64,000 nucleotides of DNA from contig NZ_BSQG01000004.1 of assembly GCF_030268225.1 (NCBI RefSeq), positions 186,001-250,000 of the forward strand. The letters run 5' to 3'. Position 1 is the first letter of the stretch. Each line of letters starts with the position of its first letter. Shown here one piece after another: positions 14,212-21,502 of this stretch. The DNA comes from Nocardiopsis ansamitocini (GTDB lineage: Bacteria; Actinomycetota; Actinomycetes; Streptosporangiales; Streptosporangiaceae). The position numbers were made by a program, and so were the translations under genes. Under the pieces are notes generated by a model. The model saw nothing but the letters and a program-made list of their open reading frames with translations. It had not been told where the DNA came from and searched no databases.

Positions 14212-14248
14212 GTGGAACCGGCCGCACCCCCTGTCCGGCCGGTTCCAC
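14212..14248 (+). terminator. Strong hairpin after the carboxylase gene
   Basis: A perfect 13-bp stem, GTGGAACCGGCCG (14212-14224) with CGGCCGGTTCCAC (14236-14248), six bases after the stop codon. No T-run follows, which is common in actinomycete terminators. Confidence 0.75.
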
Positions 14249-14472
14249 GGTTTCCCGGGGAGGGGACACGCCCTCGGCGCCCTGTTCCCGGACAGCGGTA
14301 GGACCGTCTGCCCTGCGGGTACCGTACGCGTCCGGCCCGGTCGGTCCCGTCCGCGGCAGCGGGGGAGTGGCTTCGCGTGTCGATCCTCCCGACTTCCGGT
14401 TTCCTACCGCCCTGAGCAGTTCCCGGGGGAGCATCGAATTGTTCGGCCGAGGACGATCCCGGGTCCAACGGC

Positions 14473-14506
14473 GGCGGCAGCGGTGCTCACGTGCACCGCT
14501 GCCGCC
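14473..14506. terminator. Second perfect hairpin
   Basis: A 14-bp perfect stem, GGCGGCAGCGGTGC (14473-14486) and GCACCGCTGCCGCC (14493-14506), with a 6-base loop. It may be a back-up terminator separating the carboxylase from the cold-shock unit. Confidence 0.5.
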
Positions 14507-14830
14507 ATCTCGCCCGTGCGGGACCTCGGGACACAGCAGTCCCATCCCGTACGGGGACGCACCCGGCGCACCCGCTTCCGTCCTGTGGGCGACCGGCATG
14601 TGAGCGTGGTAACGGACCTGCTCCGACCCGTGGCGGCCTCAGGCGTGCTACCTTCGGTAACGGTTGCAGTTGTGGTTCCCAAGGACTTTCTCGTGCGCCT
14701 CCTGGTTCAGACCTCTAGGCGCATCTTCTTTTTTCGGTCCTCACGTCTTTTGTCTCGGGTGATCATCACGGCGACACGGCACTGCCCGCATCGTGCGGGC
14801 CCGCCGGTACAGCCCCCGAAGGAGACTGAC
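14507..14830 (+). promoter_or_regulatory. Probable long 5' leader of the cold-shock-like unit
   Basis: About 320 bases without a gene. From about 14720 it becomes pyrimidine-rich with runs such as CTTCTTTTTT and GTCTTTTGTC, a lower-GC patch ahead of the small ORF. Long U-rich leaders are typical of cold-shock mRNAs, so this may be a temperature-responsive leader. I could not fold it. Confidence 0.4.
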
Positions 14831-14965
14831 ATGACCAACGGCACCGTCACGTGGTTCACCGGTGCGGACGGCTCCCGCCGTATCGCCCACCGCTTCGCCG
14901 TCGACGCGCAGGGCTTCCGCGCGCCGGCGAAGGGCATCAAGGCCGAGACCATCGGACTCGGCTGA
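14831..14965 (+). CDS. Miniature cold-shock-like protein (44 residues)
   Basis: A small ORF with a good RBS (GAAGGAG, 14818-14824) and ATG. It starts GTVTWF, the first strand of CspA-type proteins. HRFAVDAQGFRAP then resembles the FVHYSAINATGFR segment, and KGIKAETI resembles the usual KGPQAENV ending. The RNP1 KGFGFI segment and the strand-4 region are missing, so about a third of the ~67-residue domain is gone. It lies 220 bases ahead of a DEAD-box helicase. It may be a shrunken paralogue with altered RNA binding, or a decaying gene kept in frame. Role inferred only from resemblance. Confidence 0.6.
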   Translation: MTNGTVTWFTGADGSRRIAHRFAVDAQGFRAPAKGIKAETIGLG

Positions 14966-15185
14966 GCCACCACGTCACCGCCGCCCCGATCATGGGACCG
15001 CGCTCAACCACGGCCCGGCACCCGACCGCCTCCGGCGGCGGACGTCGGCCATCCCGAAGCCCGCAGCACGGTCGTCCCGTCCGCGCTTCGCATCCGTTTC
15101 TTCGGTTCGTTCTTGTGATTCCCCGTGCGGCTTCAGCGCCGCCAGGGCTTCCTCGACCGCGCCGTATCGAGGAAGGCATCACCGT

Positions 15186-16667
15186 ATGAATCGTCCCACC
15201 CGCTCCACCGAGCGCTCCTCCCGCCAGGGACAGGGCCGCGGCGGCCGACAGCGCCCCCGCCCCCAGTCCTCGGGTCGCGGCCCCGCCGCCCCGCACGGCG
15301 AGTTCGCGCTCCCCGTCAGCACCACTCCGCCGCTTCCCGCGGTGGAGACCTTCGAAGAGCTGGACATGCCGGCTCCGCTGATGGCCACCCTCACCCGCAA
15401 CGGTGTGAGCGCCCCGTTCCCGATCCAGGCCGCGACGCTGCCCGACTCCCTGGCCGGACGCGACGTCCTGGGCCGCGGCCGCACCGGCTCCGGCAAAACC
15501 CTCGCCTTCGGTCTGGCCATGCTGGCGCGCACCACCGGGCAGCGCGCCCAGGCCCACCGGCCGCTGGCGCTGGTGCTCGTCCCCACCCGTGAGCTCGCAC
15601 AGCAGGTCACCGACGCCCTGACCCCCTACGCCCAGTCGGTGCGCCTGCGGCTGGCCACGGTCGTCGGCGGCATGTCCATCTCGCGTCAGGCCAACGCGCT
15701 GCGCAACGGTGCCGAGGTCGTCGTCGCCACCCCCGGCCGCCTCAAGGACCTCATCGAGCGCGGCGACTGCCGACTCGACGAGGTCGGCACGACCGTTCTG
15801 GACGAGGCCGACCAGATGGCCGACATGGGCTTCATGCCCCAGGTGACGGCCCTGCTGCAGCAGGTGCGTCCCGAGGGACAGCGCATGCTGTTCTCGGCCA
15901 CCCTGGACCGCAACGTGGACAAGCTGGTGCGCCGGTTCCTGTCCGACCCGGTGGTCCACTCCGTCGACCCCTCCGCCGGTGCCGTGACGACGCTGGAGCA
16001 CCACGTGCTGCACGTCTCCGACGCCGACAAGCGCACCGCCGCCACCCACATCGCCGCCCGTGAGGGCCGGGTGATCATGTTCATGGACACCAAGCACGCC
16101 GTGGACCGTATGACCCGCCACCTGCTGACCAGCGGGGTGCGCGCGGCCGCGCTGCACGGCGGCAAGTCCCAGCCCCAGCGCAACCGCACCCTGGAGCAGT
16201 TCAAGAACGGTCACGTGACCGCACTGGTCGCCACGAACGTCGCCGCACGCGGCATCCACGTCGACAACCTCGACCTGGTCGTGAACATCGACCCGCCCAC
16301 CGACCACAAGGACTACCTCCACCGTGGTGGACGCACCGCCCGCGCCGGCGAGTCCGGCAGCGTCGTCACCCTGGTGCTGCCCAACCAGCGCCGCGAGATG
16401 GCCCGCCTGATGGCCACCGCCCGGATCAACGCGCGCACCGCCCAGGTGCGCTCCGGAGACTCCGAGCTCACCGAGATCACCGGTGCCCGCGAGCCCTCAG
16501 GCGTCCCGGTGGTCGTGGCCGCCCCCGCCCCCGAGCGCACCCAGCGTGCGGGGGGAGGCGCTTCGCGTGGACGGCGCAGCCGTTCGGCGCAGAGCCGCCG
16601 CGGTTCCGGTGCCCCGCGCGTCGGCGCCGGCAGCTCCGAGCGTCCGGCTCGGCGCAGCGCGGTCTAG
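15186..16667 (+). CDS. DEAD-box RNA helicase
   Basis: A 493-residue ATP-dependent RNA helicase. After a basic, Arg/Gln/Gly-rich N-terminus (1-55) come the Q-motif region (FEELDMPAPLM...PFPIQAATL), motif I GRTGSGKT, Ia PTREL, Ib TPGR, DEAD at 206-209, SAT (motif III), and motif VI HRGGRTARAGESG. The C-terminus is again basic (SRGRRSRSAQSRRG), a likely RNA clamp. Such proteins unwind structured RNA in ribosome assembly and in the cold. The ATG at 15186 is in a clear protein boundary. The long 5' region and the cold-shock-like ORF upstream suggest cold induction. Confidence 0.93.
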   Translation: MNRPTRSTERSSRQGQGRGGRQRPRPQSSGRGPAAPHGEFALPVSTTPPLPAVETFEELDMPAPLMATLTRNGVSAPFPIQAATLPDSLAGRDVLGRGRTGSGKTLAFGLAMLARTTGQRAQAHRPLALVLVPTRELAQQVTDALTPYAQSVRLRLATVVGGMSISRQANALRNGAEVVVATPGRLKDLIERGDCRLDEVGTTVLDEADQMADMGFMPQVTALLQQVRPEGQRMLFSATLDRNVDKLVRRFLSDPVVHSVDPSAGAVTTLEHHVLHVSDADKRTAATHIAAREGRVIMFMDTKHAVDRMTRHLLTSGVRAAALHGGKSQPQRNRTLEQFKNGHVTALVATNVAARGIHVDNLDLVVNIDPPTDHKDYLHRGGRTARAGESGSVVTLVLPNQRREMARLMATARINARTAQVRSGDSELTEITGAREPSGVPVVVAAPAPERTQRAGGGASRGRRSRSAQSRRGSGAPRVGAGSSERPARRSAV

Positions 16668-16687
16668 CCGCTGAATCACGTTCCCGC

Positions 16688-16729
16688 GGGGGCGCTCCAT
16701 GGTCGCGACAGCGACCGCGGGGCGCCCCC
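16688..16729 (+). terminator. Hairpin after DEAD-box helicase gene
   Basis: GGGGGCGC (16688-16695) pairs with GCGCCCCC (16722-16729). The inner part can extend through GGTCGC/GCGACC. A partial T-rich tail (GTTCTTCGTTT) follows, making this one of the better Rho-independent candidates in the window. Confidence 0.7.
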
Positions 16730-16880
16730 GTTCTTCGTTTCGGGGTTCGGCGGAGCAACCGCAGACCTCCCTCCGGGGCAGAAAGGCGAGGGACATCGGG
16801 GCGGAATACGAAGCCACGCATTTTCTCTGGTCAGAGGCGTCCAGGAAGGAGTCGGGGTGTCCCGGTGGGGGCCAGTTCGC

Positions 16881-17297
16881 TCAAGTGAGCTGGTTGACGC
16901 GGATGAGGTTGCCGGACGGATCGCGGAAAGCGCAGTCGCGGATTCCGTAGCCCTGGTCCATGGGTTCTTGGACGACATCGGCACCTGCGGTCTGGAGACG
17001 GTCGAAGAGCCCGTCGAGGTCGTCGGTGGCCAGCGTGACGGCGGTGTAGGCGCCCTTGGTGATGAGTTCCAGGATGGTGCGGCGCTCCTCGTCGGTGACG
17101 CCCGGATCGGCGGCCGGCGGGTGCAGCACGATGGAAGTACCGGGTTGGCCGACCGGACCGACGGTGATCCAGCGCATGTCCTCGTAGCCGACGTCGTTGC
17201 GGACCTCGAAGCCCAGGAGGTCGCGGTAGAAGCCCAAAGCGGCTTCGGGGTCGGTGTGCGGGAGGAAGGCGTGGTGAATGGTGATGGTCATGGTCAT
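16881..17297 (-). CDS. Glyoxalase/bleomycin-resistance (VOC) family protein
   Basis: A 138-residue protein with two beta-alpha-beta-beta-beta units of the vicinal-oxygen-chelate fold. The first unit has HHAFLPHTDPEAALGFYRDLLGFEV; the second has VTLATDDLDGLFDRLQTAGADVV and ends CAFRDPSGNLIRVNQ. The metal positions are a His in the first strand and a late Glu that here appears as Arg/Asn, so catalytic metal binding is uncertain. It starts 8 bases after the AraC-type gene, so the two form an operon, a common regulator/VOC pair. ATG 17291 is an alternative start. Confidence 0.85.
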   Translation of the reverse strand: MTMTITIHHAFLPHTDPEAALGFYRDLLGFEVRNDVGYEDMRWITVGPVGQPGTSIVLHPPAADPGVTDEERRTILELITKGAYTAVTLATDDLDGLFDRLQTAGADVVQEPMDQGYGIRDCAFRDPSGNLIRVNQLT

Positions 17298-17305
17298 CAC
17301 GTTAA

Positions 17306-17755
17306 TCAGGGCTGCCGGGTGCGGGCTTCTTGATTCCTGACCGGTCTGGTCACCTGCTTGGCCAGACACGGCGGGATCCCCGCCCCGGCCTGGGAGTGGT
17401 CGCGACGGTAGACGCTCGGCGACACGCCGACCAGCTCGGTGAACCTCGTGCTGAACGTGCCCAGCGAGGAGGAGCCCACCGCGAAGCAGACCTCGGTGAC
17501 GCTGAGATCGCCGCGGCGCAGCAGCGTCATCGCGCGTTCGATCCGCCGGGTCATCAGGTACGAGTACGGGGACTCGCCGTAGACGCGGCGGAACTCTCGG
17601 CTCAAGTGCCCGGCCGACATGTGCGCTCCACGGGCCAGTGCCTCGACGTTCAACGGTTCGGCGTACTCACGGTCGATCCGGTCGCGGACACGACGGATCA
17701 CCGCGATGTCGCGCAGACGTTGCGCCTCTGCGCACTCCGGGTCCATACGCACCAT
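17306..17755 (-). CDS. AraC-family regulator (HTH domain only)
   Basis: A 149-residue protein made almost entirely of the double-HTH AraC domain: IDREYAEPLNVEALARGAHMSAGHLSREFRRVYGESPYSYLMTRRIERA covers the first HTH, and LSVTEVCFAVGSSSLGTFSTRFTELVGVSPSVYRR the second. No ligand domain is fused. Start chosen at ATG 17755; ATG 17746 or an upstream ATG at 17836 are possible. It sits directly upstream of the VOC-family gene and probably activates the pair. Confidence 0.85.
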   Translation of the reverse strand: MVRMDPECAEAQRLRDIAVIRRVRDRIDREYAEPLNVEALARGAHMSAGHLSREFRRVYGESPYSYLMTRRIERAMTLLRRGDLSVTEVCFAVGSSSLGTFSTRFTELVGVSPSVYRRDHSQAGAGIPPCLAKQVTRPVRNQEARTRQP

Positions 17756-17923
17756 CGTTCCACGTCGCACCTGCCACCTCGGCAGGGCAGGCGCGTCGTC
17801 GGCCGACCGCTCGGACCCGTGCGGTGGGACGGGCATCGGTCAGGAATCGAGAAGCACCGGGCCTCCGCGCACGGATAGCGTCAAAAGCACGTCACACCGA
17901 TCACGACCGGGAGGGCCACAGCA

Positions 17924-18379
17924 ATGAGCGCGGACACCGACACGAAGAGCACGAACGGCTTCTCCGAGGAGGAACGCGCCGCCATGAAGGAACGCGCGGC
18001 GGAACTGAAGAAGGAGGCGACCCGTGGTCGTGGCACCAAGGCGGCCGCCGCGGAACTCGACGTGCTGTCGAAGATCGCGGAGATGGAGGAATCGGACCGG
18101 GCGGTGGCCGAACGCATTCACGCCATCGTCACCGCCACCGCCCCGGAGCTGTCGCCGAAGCTGTGGTACGGCCAGCCGGCCTACGCCAGGAAGGGGAAGG
18201 TGGTGTGCTTCTTCCGGAGCGGGCACGTCGACAAGGAGCGCTACTCGACCTTCGGCTTCACCCCCGAGGCCAACCTCGATGACGACAGCGGCCTGTGGCC
18301 CACGTCCTACGCCGTGACCGAGCTGAGCGGCAAGGCCGAGAAGGCGATCACCGCCCTCGTCGAGAAGGCCGTGAGCTGA
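17924..18379 (+). CDS. DUF1801-domain protein (YdhG-like)
   Basis: A 151-residue soluble protein. Residues 1-50 are charged and helical (EEERAAMKERAAELKKEA), and about 60-150 form the DUF1801 domain (HAIVTATAPELSPKLWYGQPAYARKGKVVCFF ... STFGFTPEANLDD). The conserved LWYGQPAY core is typical. Some relatives are called iron chaperones by fold similarity to frataxin, but the biochemical role is unproven. It stands alone, next to the truncated gene copy at 18448. Confidence 0.8.
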   Translation: MSADTDTKSTNGFSEEERAAMKERAAELKKEATRGRGTKAAAAELDVLSKIAEMEESDRAVAERIHAIVTATAPELSPKLWYGQPAYARKGKVVCFFRSGHVDKERYSTFGFTPEANLDDDSGLWPTSYAVTELSGKAEKAITALVEKAVS

Positions 18380-18441
18380 CGTCACACCGGCGACGACGCG
18401 GATGGCCCGCTGTCGGGGCACGGTGGAAACGATCGCCACGA

Positions 18442-18780
18442 TGCCGCCTACCGGTTTTTCGCATGGGCGCGGATTTGTCCGGCCAGCCCTTCGAGTTCGG
18501 CCGCCTCGGCGGGCGAGGTGTTGTTGAGTCCGCTGTATAGGGCCATCGGGCTGCGCAAGAAGCGCCGGAGCACGGCCACGAGCAGCCCTTCCGGCAGCGT
18601 CCGCAACGCGACGAACCCCCGGGGTACCGGGGGCGTCGGCATGGCGGCCAGGTTCTGCCGCATGAGGTGGAGCATCCGGCGGAGCGCGTCCGCGTCGTCG
18701 GCCAGCGCTATTGGACCGCCCGCCGCCCTGACCGCTTGCCCGAGTGGCACGGAGAACGCGGCGTGCGTCCTGAGCCGGGC
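18442..18780. repeat. Segmental duplication, copy B
   Basis: Gap-free match to 5385-5723 (constant offset 13057). The inner about 290 bases differ at three positions only. The match ends abruptly at 18780, where unrelated sequence begins. Confidence 0.9.
18448..18780 (-). pseudogene. Truncated ketopantoate-reductase-like gene (C-terminal third)
   Basis: Encodes only the last about 110 residues of the protein at 5391-6263, from LRTHAAFSVPLGQAVRAAGG to the stop, with no start codon, RBS or dinucleotide-binding domain. The final 15 residues differ (LEGLAGQIRAHAKNR against LDRLAEQMRVHMKIR), while the preceding 95 are almost unchanged. That mixture suggests either a fragment of an older paralogue partly overwritten by gene conversion, or a chimeric duplication. 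It probably makes no functional product. Confidence 0.88.
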
Positions 18781-18869
18781 TCCCGGCTGGACCGGCGCAG
18801 CGGCCCGCTTCTCACCCGGCTGCCCGTGGACCACCCGTCCACTTCCACGACTTTTTCGTCCTCGGCCTC

Positions 18870-19844
18870 TCAGCCCGGGCCGGTCTGCCCCTGGATCAGG
18901 GGCGCGAGTCCGTCGAGCAGGAGTTTCATACCGAGGTCGAAGATTTCGGGCACGTCGGGCGGCCCTGAGACGCTGAACGTGAGCGGGTACCGACCCTGTT
19001 CCGCGATCCGGAGGAATTCCGGGCCCCTGGACCTCCACCAGTCCTCGGTGTCCATTCCGAACTCGTGCTCCTCCACCACCGCCGGTGTGGCCTGGAGGGC
19101 CATGCCGGCGGTGTAGGCGGACACGAAGATGAGGATCTTCATGGCCTCGTCGGGGGAGCGCCCCTGGGCGGTGATCACTCGCATCATCCACTCGGCGTTC
19201 TCCAGGAGCCGGGGGGACTGGACCGCTCCGGCGAGCATGGTCAGTCGAACGACCCAGGGGTGCCTTCGATAGATGCCCCACTCCGTCCGGAGGGCCAGTT
19301 CGAGGGCCGGCCGCCAGTCCCCGGGCGGCGGATCGGGCAGTGCGTGCTCCGTGTAGACCTGGTCGATCATCGCCGTCACCAGCGCGTCCTTGCTCGCGAC
19401 GTGGCGGTACAGGGCCATGGTGCTCACCCCCAGCTGGGTGGCGACCTTGCGCATGGACAAACCCTCGATGCCCGCGGCGTCGGCGATGGTGATCGCGACC
19501 CCGACGATGGCCTCCCGGGTGAGCGCCGGTTCGGAGGCGGAGCGGCGCCCCTCGCCCTCGGCCGGTCGTGGGCGCTGTCCGCCCTGCCCTCGCGGTTCCG
19601 GAGCGGGAGCGGGTGCGCCCCGCACGACGGTTCCCACCCCGCGTACCGCTTCGACCAGCCCTTCCTGGCGCAGGGCCGCGAGCGCCTTGGTGGCGGTGGC
19701 CATGGCCACCCCCCGCTCCCGGATGATCTCCCTGGTCGAGGGGACCCGGTCGCCCGGGCGCAGTTCCCCGGCGGCGATACGCGCTCGGATATCGGCGACC
19801 ACCCGCGCGTAGGGCGGCAGTTCCCGTTCCCCAGCCGTGGACAT
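18870..19844 (-). CDS. GntR-TetR fusion regulator
   Basis: A 324-residue regulator with two DNA-binding heads. Residues about 10-75 are a GntR winged helix (YARVVADIRARIAAGELRPGDRVPSTREI ... TATKALAALRQEGLV). After a Pro/Arg linker (75-105), residues about 108-160 are a TetR HTH (VGVAITIADAAGIEGLSMRKVATQLGVSTMALYRHVASKDALV). A TetR_C-type helical ligand domain follows. The fusion is known in actinomycetes, but its DNA recognition is little described. An RBS (AGGAGGT) precedes the ATG. Strong dyads lie just upstream and probably serve as its operators. Confidence 0.88.
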   Translation of the reverse strand: MSTAGERELPPYARVVADIRARIAAGELRPGDRVPSTREIIRERGVAMATATKALAALRQEGLVEAVRGVGTVVRGAPAPAPEPRGQGGQRPRPAEGEGRRSASEPALTREAIVGVAITIADAAGIEGLSMRKVATQLGVSTMALYRHVASKDALVTAMIDQVYTEHALPDPPPGDWRPALELALRTEWGIYRRHPWVVRLTMLAGAVQSPRLLENAEWMMRVITAQGRSPDEAMKILIFVSAYTAGMALQATPAVVEEHEFGMDTEDWWRSRGPEFLRIAEQGRYPLTFSVSGPPDVPEIFDLGMKLLLDGLAPLIQGQTGPG

Positions 19845-19878
19845 CTACGGCACCTCCTTCGATCTTTCTCCGCTTCTC

Positions 19879-19967
19879 CAAGTGTACTAGTGCACTTGAG
19901 GTACAAAGTACCCATGGAGAGCGCCAGGGCGATCTGAAAAGCCCTTATCGAAGCCTAGTGCACTAGG
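19879..19967. promoter_or_regulatory. Two ACTAG-containing dyads upstream of the GntR-TetR gene
   Basis: An 18-base near-palindrome AAGTGTACTAGTGCACTT begins at 19880, and a perfect 14-bp palindrome CCTAGTGCACTAGG occupies 19954-19967. Both contain TAGTGCACT. Two similar sites about 70 bases apart could bind the two heads of the fusion regulator. Confidence 0.65.
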
Positions 19968-20019
19968 TCTAATTAGCACAGAAGCCGAAAAGGGAGAGAG
20001 TTTGCTGCAATCTCGATTT

Positions 20020-20040
20020 GATGCGTACTATGTACGCATC
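20020..20040. promoter_or_regulatory. Perfect dyad GATGCGTAC-TAT-GTACGCATC
   Basis: 9-bp arms at 20020-20028 and 20032-20040. It lies 75 bases upstream of the DUF418 gene and has no sequence in common with the ACTAG dyads, so a different regulator probably binds it. No cognate regulator is adjacent. Confidence 0.6.
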
Positions 20041-20114
20041 GCGCACTACCCCCGAGTGGTGCGCATCGGCGTATACACCGTTCCTCAAACTCCGCAGCTC
20101 TTCTGGAGGCCCCC

Positions 20115-21299
20115 ATGACGCACACGTCCACCCCCGGACCCCGTTCCCACGCTCCGCCCGGACCGCTCCCGGCCGACCGCCGCTCGCTGACCCCGGACCT
20201 GGCTCGCGGCGTCATGCTCCTGCTCATCGCGCTCGCCCACACGCACCTGTTCACCGAGTTCATCGGAGGGCCCGGAAACACCTCCGCCATCGCTGACCAG
20301 ATCACCACGGCGGGCACGGTCATGTTCGTCGACCTGCGCGCCTACCCCTTGTTCGCGACCCTGTTCGGCTACGGCGTGGCCCAGATCTACCGCCGCCGCA
20401 GCGAGCAGGGATACGCGTGGCCCCGGACCCGCGACCTGTTGCGCCGGCGCGGCCTGTGGCTGATCGTCTTCGGCCTGGTGCACACGGCACTGCTCTTCCC
20501 CGCAGACATCCTGGCCGTCTACGGCCTGGTGACGCTGCTCCTGATGGGTGTACTGCGCCTGCGCGACCGGACACTGATGATCCTGGCGGCGGCCTTGCTG
20601 CCCCTGGCCGTGGCCTTCCACTCCCTGGTCGCCGTCACGACCGGCCGGAACATGCCGCTGCTGCCCGACGGGTTCGTGAACGAACTCTTCTTCCGCCTGA
20701 CCCTGTTCTCGGTCCTGTCCGTGATCATGGTCGTCAGCACCCTCGTCCCGTTCCTGATCGGCGTCCTGGCGGCACGGCACCGAATCCTGGAGCAGCCCCA
20801 CGAGCACCTGCGGCTGTTGCGCTGGACCGCGTCCATCGGCATCCCCCTGGCCGCTCTGGGCGGCCTCCCCCTGGCCTTGGACAAGGCGGGTGTGTGGACC
20901 GACGTCGCCCCCGGGGACATCATGATCACCAGTGCCCTGCACCAGGTGAGCGGCTACGCGGGCGGACTGGGCTACGCGGCGCTCATCGCCCTGGTCGCGG
21001 TCCGCCTCACGGGCCGGCCCGGACCGGTGACCAACGCCCTGGCCGCGCTCGGGCAGCGCTCCATGACCTTCTACCTGGCCCAGTCCGTGGCGTGGGCGGT
21101 TCTGTTCTCCTCCTACACACTCAACCTGCACCAGACATCACCGGCCGTGGGCGTGGGCATCGCGGTGGCCGTGTGGCTGACCACGGTGGTGCTCGCCGAC
21201 CTCATGCGCCGTCGAGGCGTGCGAGGGCCGGCCGAGGTGGCGCTGCGCCGCCTCACCTACCGAGGCGGACCGAACACCACCGGCAACGGTCGCGAGTAG
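20115..21299 (+). CDS. DUF418 (YeiB-like) integral membrane protein, paralogue 1
   Basis: A 394-residue polytopic membrane protein. The start of the family pattern, LTPDLARGVMLLLIALAHTHLF, is in the first helix, and about ten hydrophobic segments follow. The DUF418 end region contains ALGQRSMTFYLAQSVAWAVLF and the C-terminal RRRGVRGPAEVALRRLTYRG. DUF418 proteins have no firm function; some authors suggest transport or acyl transfer. An RBS (TGGAGG) precedes the ATG. A second member, with the same core, is at 59660-60919. Confidence 0.88.
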   Translation: MTHTSTPGPRSHAPPGPLPADRRSLTPDLARGVMLLLIALAHTHLFTEFIGGPGNTSAIADQITTAGTVMFVDLRAYPLFATLFGYGVAQIYRRRSEQGYAWPRTRDLLRRRGLWLIVFGLVHTALLFPADILAVYGLVTLLLMGVLRLRDRTLMILAAALLPLAVAFHSLVAVTTGRNMPLLPDGFVNELFFRLTLFSVLSVIMVVSTLVPFLIGVLAARHRILEQPHEHLRLLRWTASIGIPLAALGGLPLALDKAGVWTDVAPGDIMITSALHQVSGYAGGLGYAALIALVAVRLTGRPGPVTNALAALGQRSMTFYLAQSVAWAVLFSSYTLNLHQTSPAVGVGIAVAVWLTTVVLADLMRRRGVRGPAEVALRRLTYRGGPNTTGNGRE

Positions 21300-21400
21300 G
21301 CGAAGGCCCTGAGAGCCGCGCACACCGGCCGGAACTCCCAGGGCAGGACAGGACGCGGGCAGGACCCAAAACCTCTCCGTAGCGACCGTCATCGATGTCT

Positions 21401-21432
21401 CGGGGCCCTCCCACCACTGTGGGAGGGCCCCG
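21401..21432. terminator. Strong bidirectional hairpin between convergent genes
   Basis: Perfect 14-bp stem CGGGGCCCTCCCAC / GTGGGAGGGCCCCG with a 4-base loop CACT. It lies between the DUF418 gene and the convergent S33 peptidase gene and could stop both. Confidence 0.8.
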
Positions 21433-21502
21433 ACGGTGTGTGCGGTCCTCGCGCCCACGTCCGCGCCGAGGACGGTGCGCCGGTCCCGACGAGGGCCGGG
21501 CC

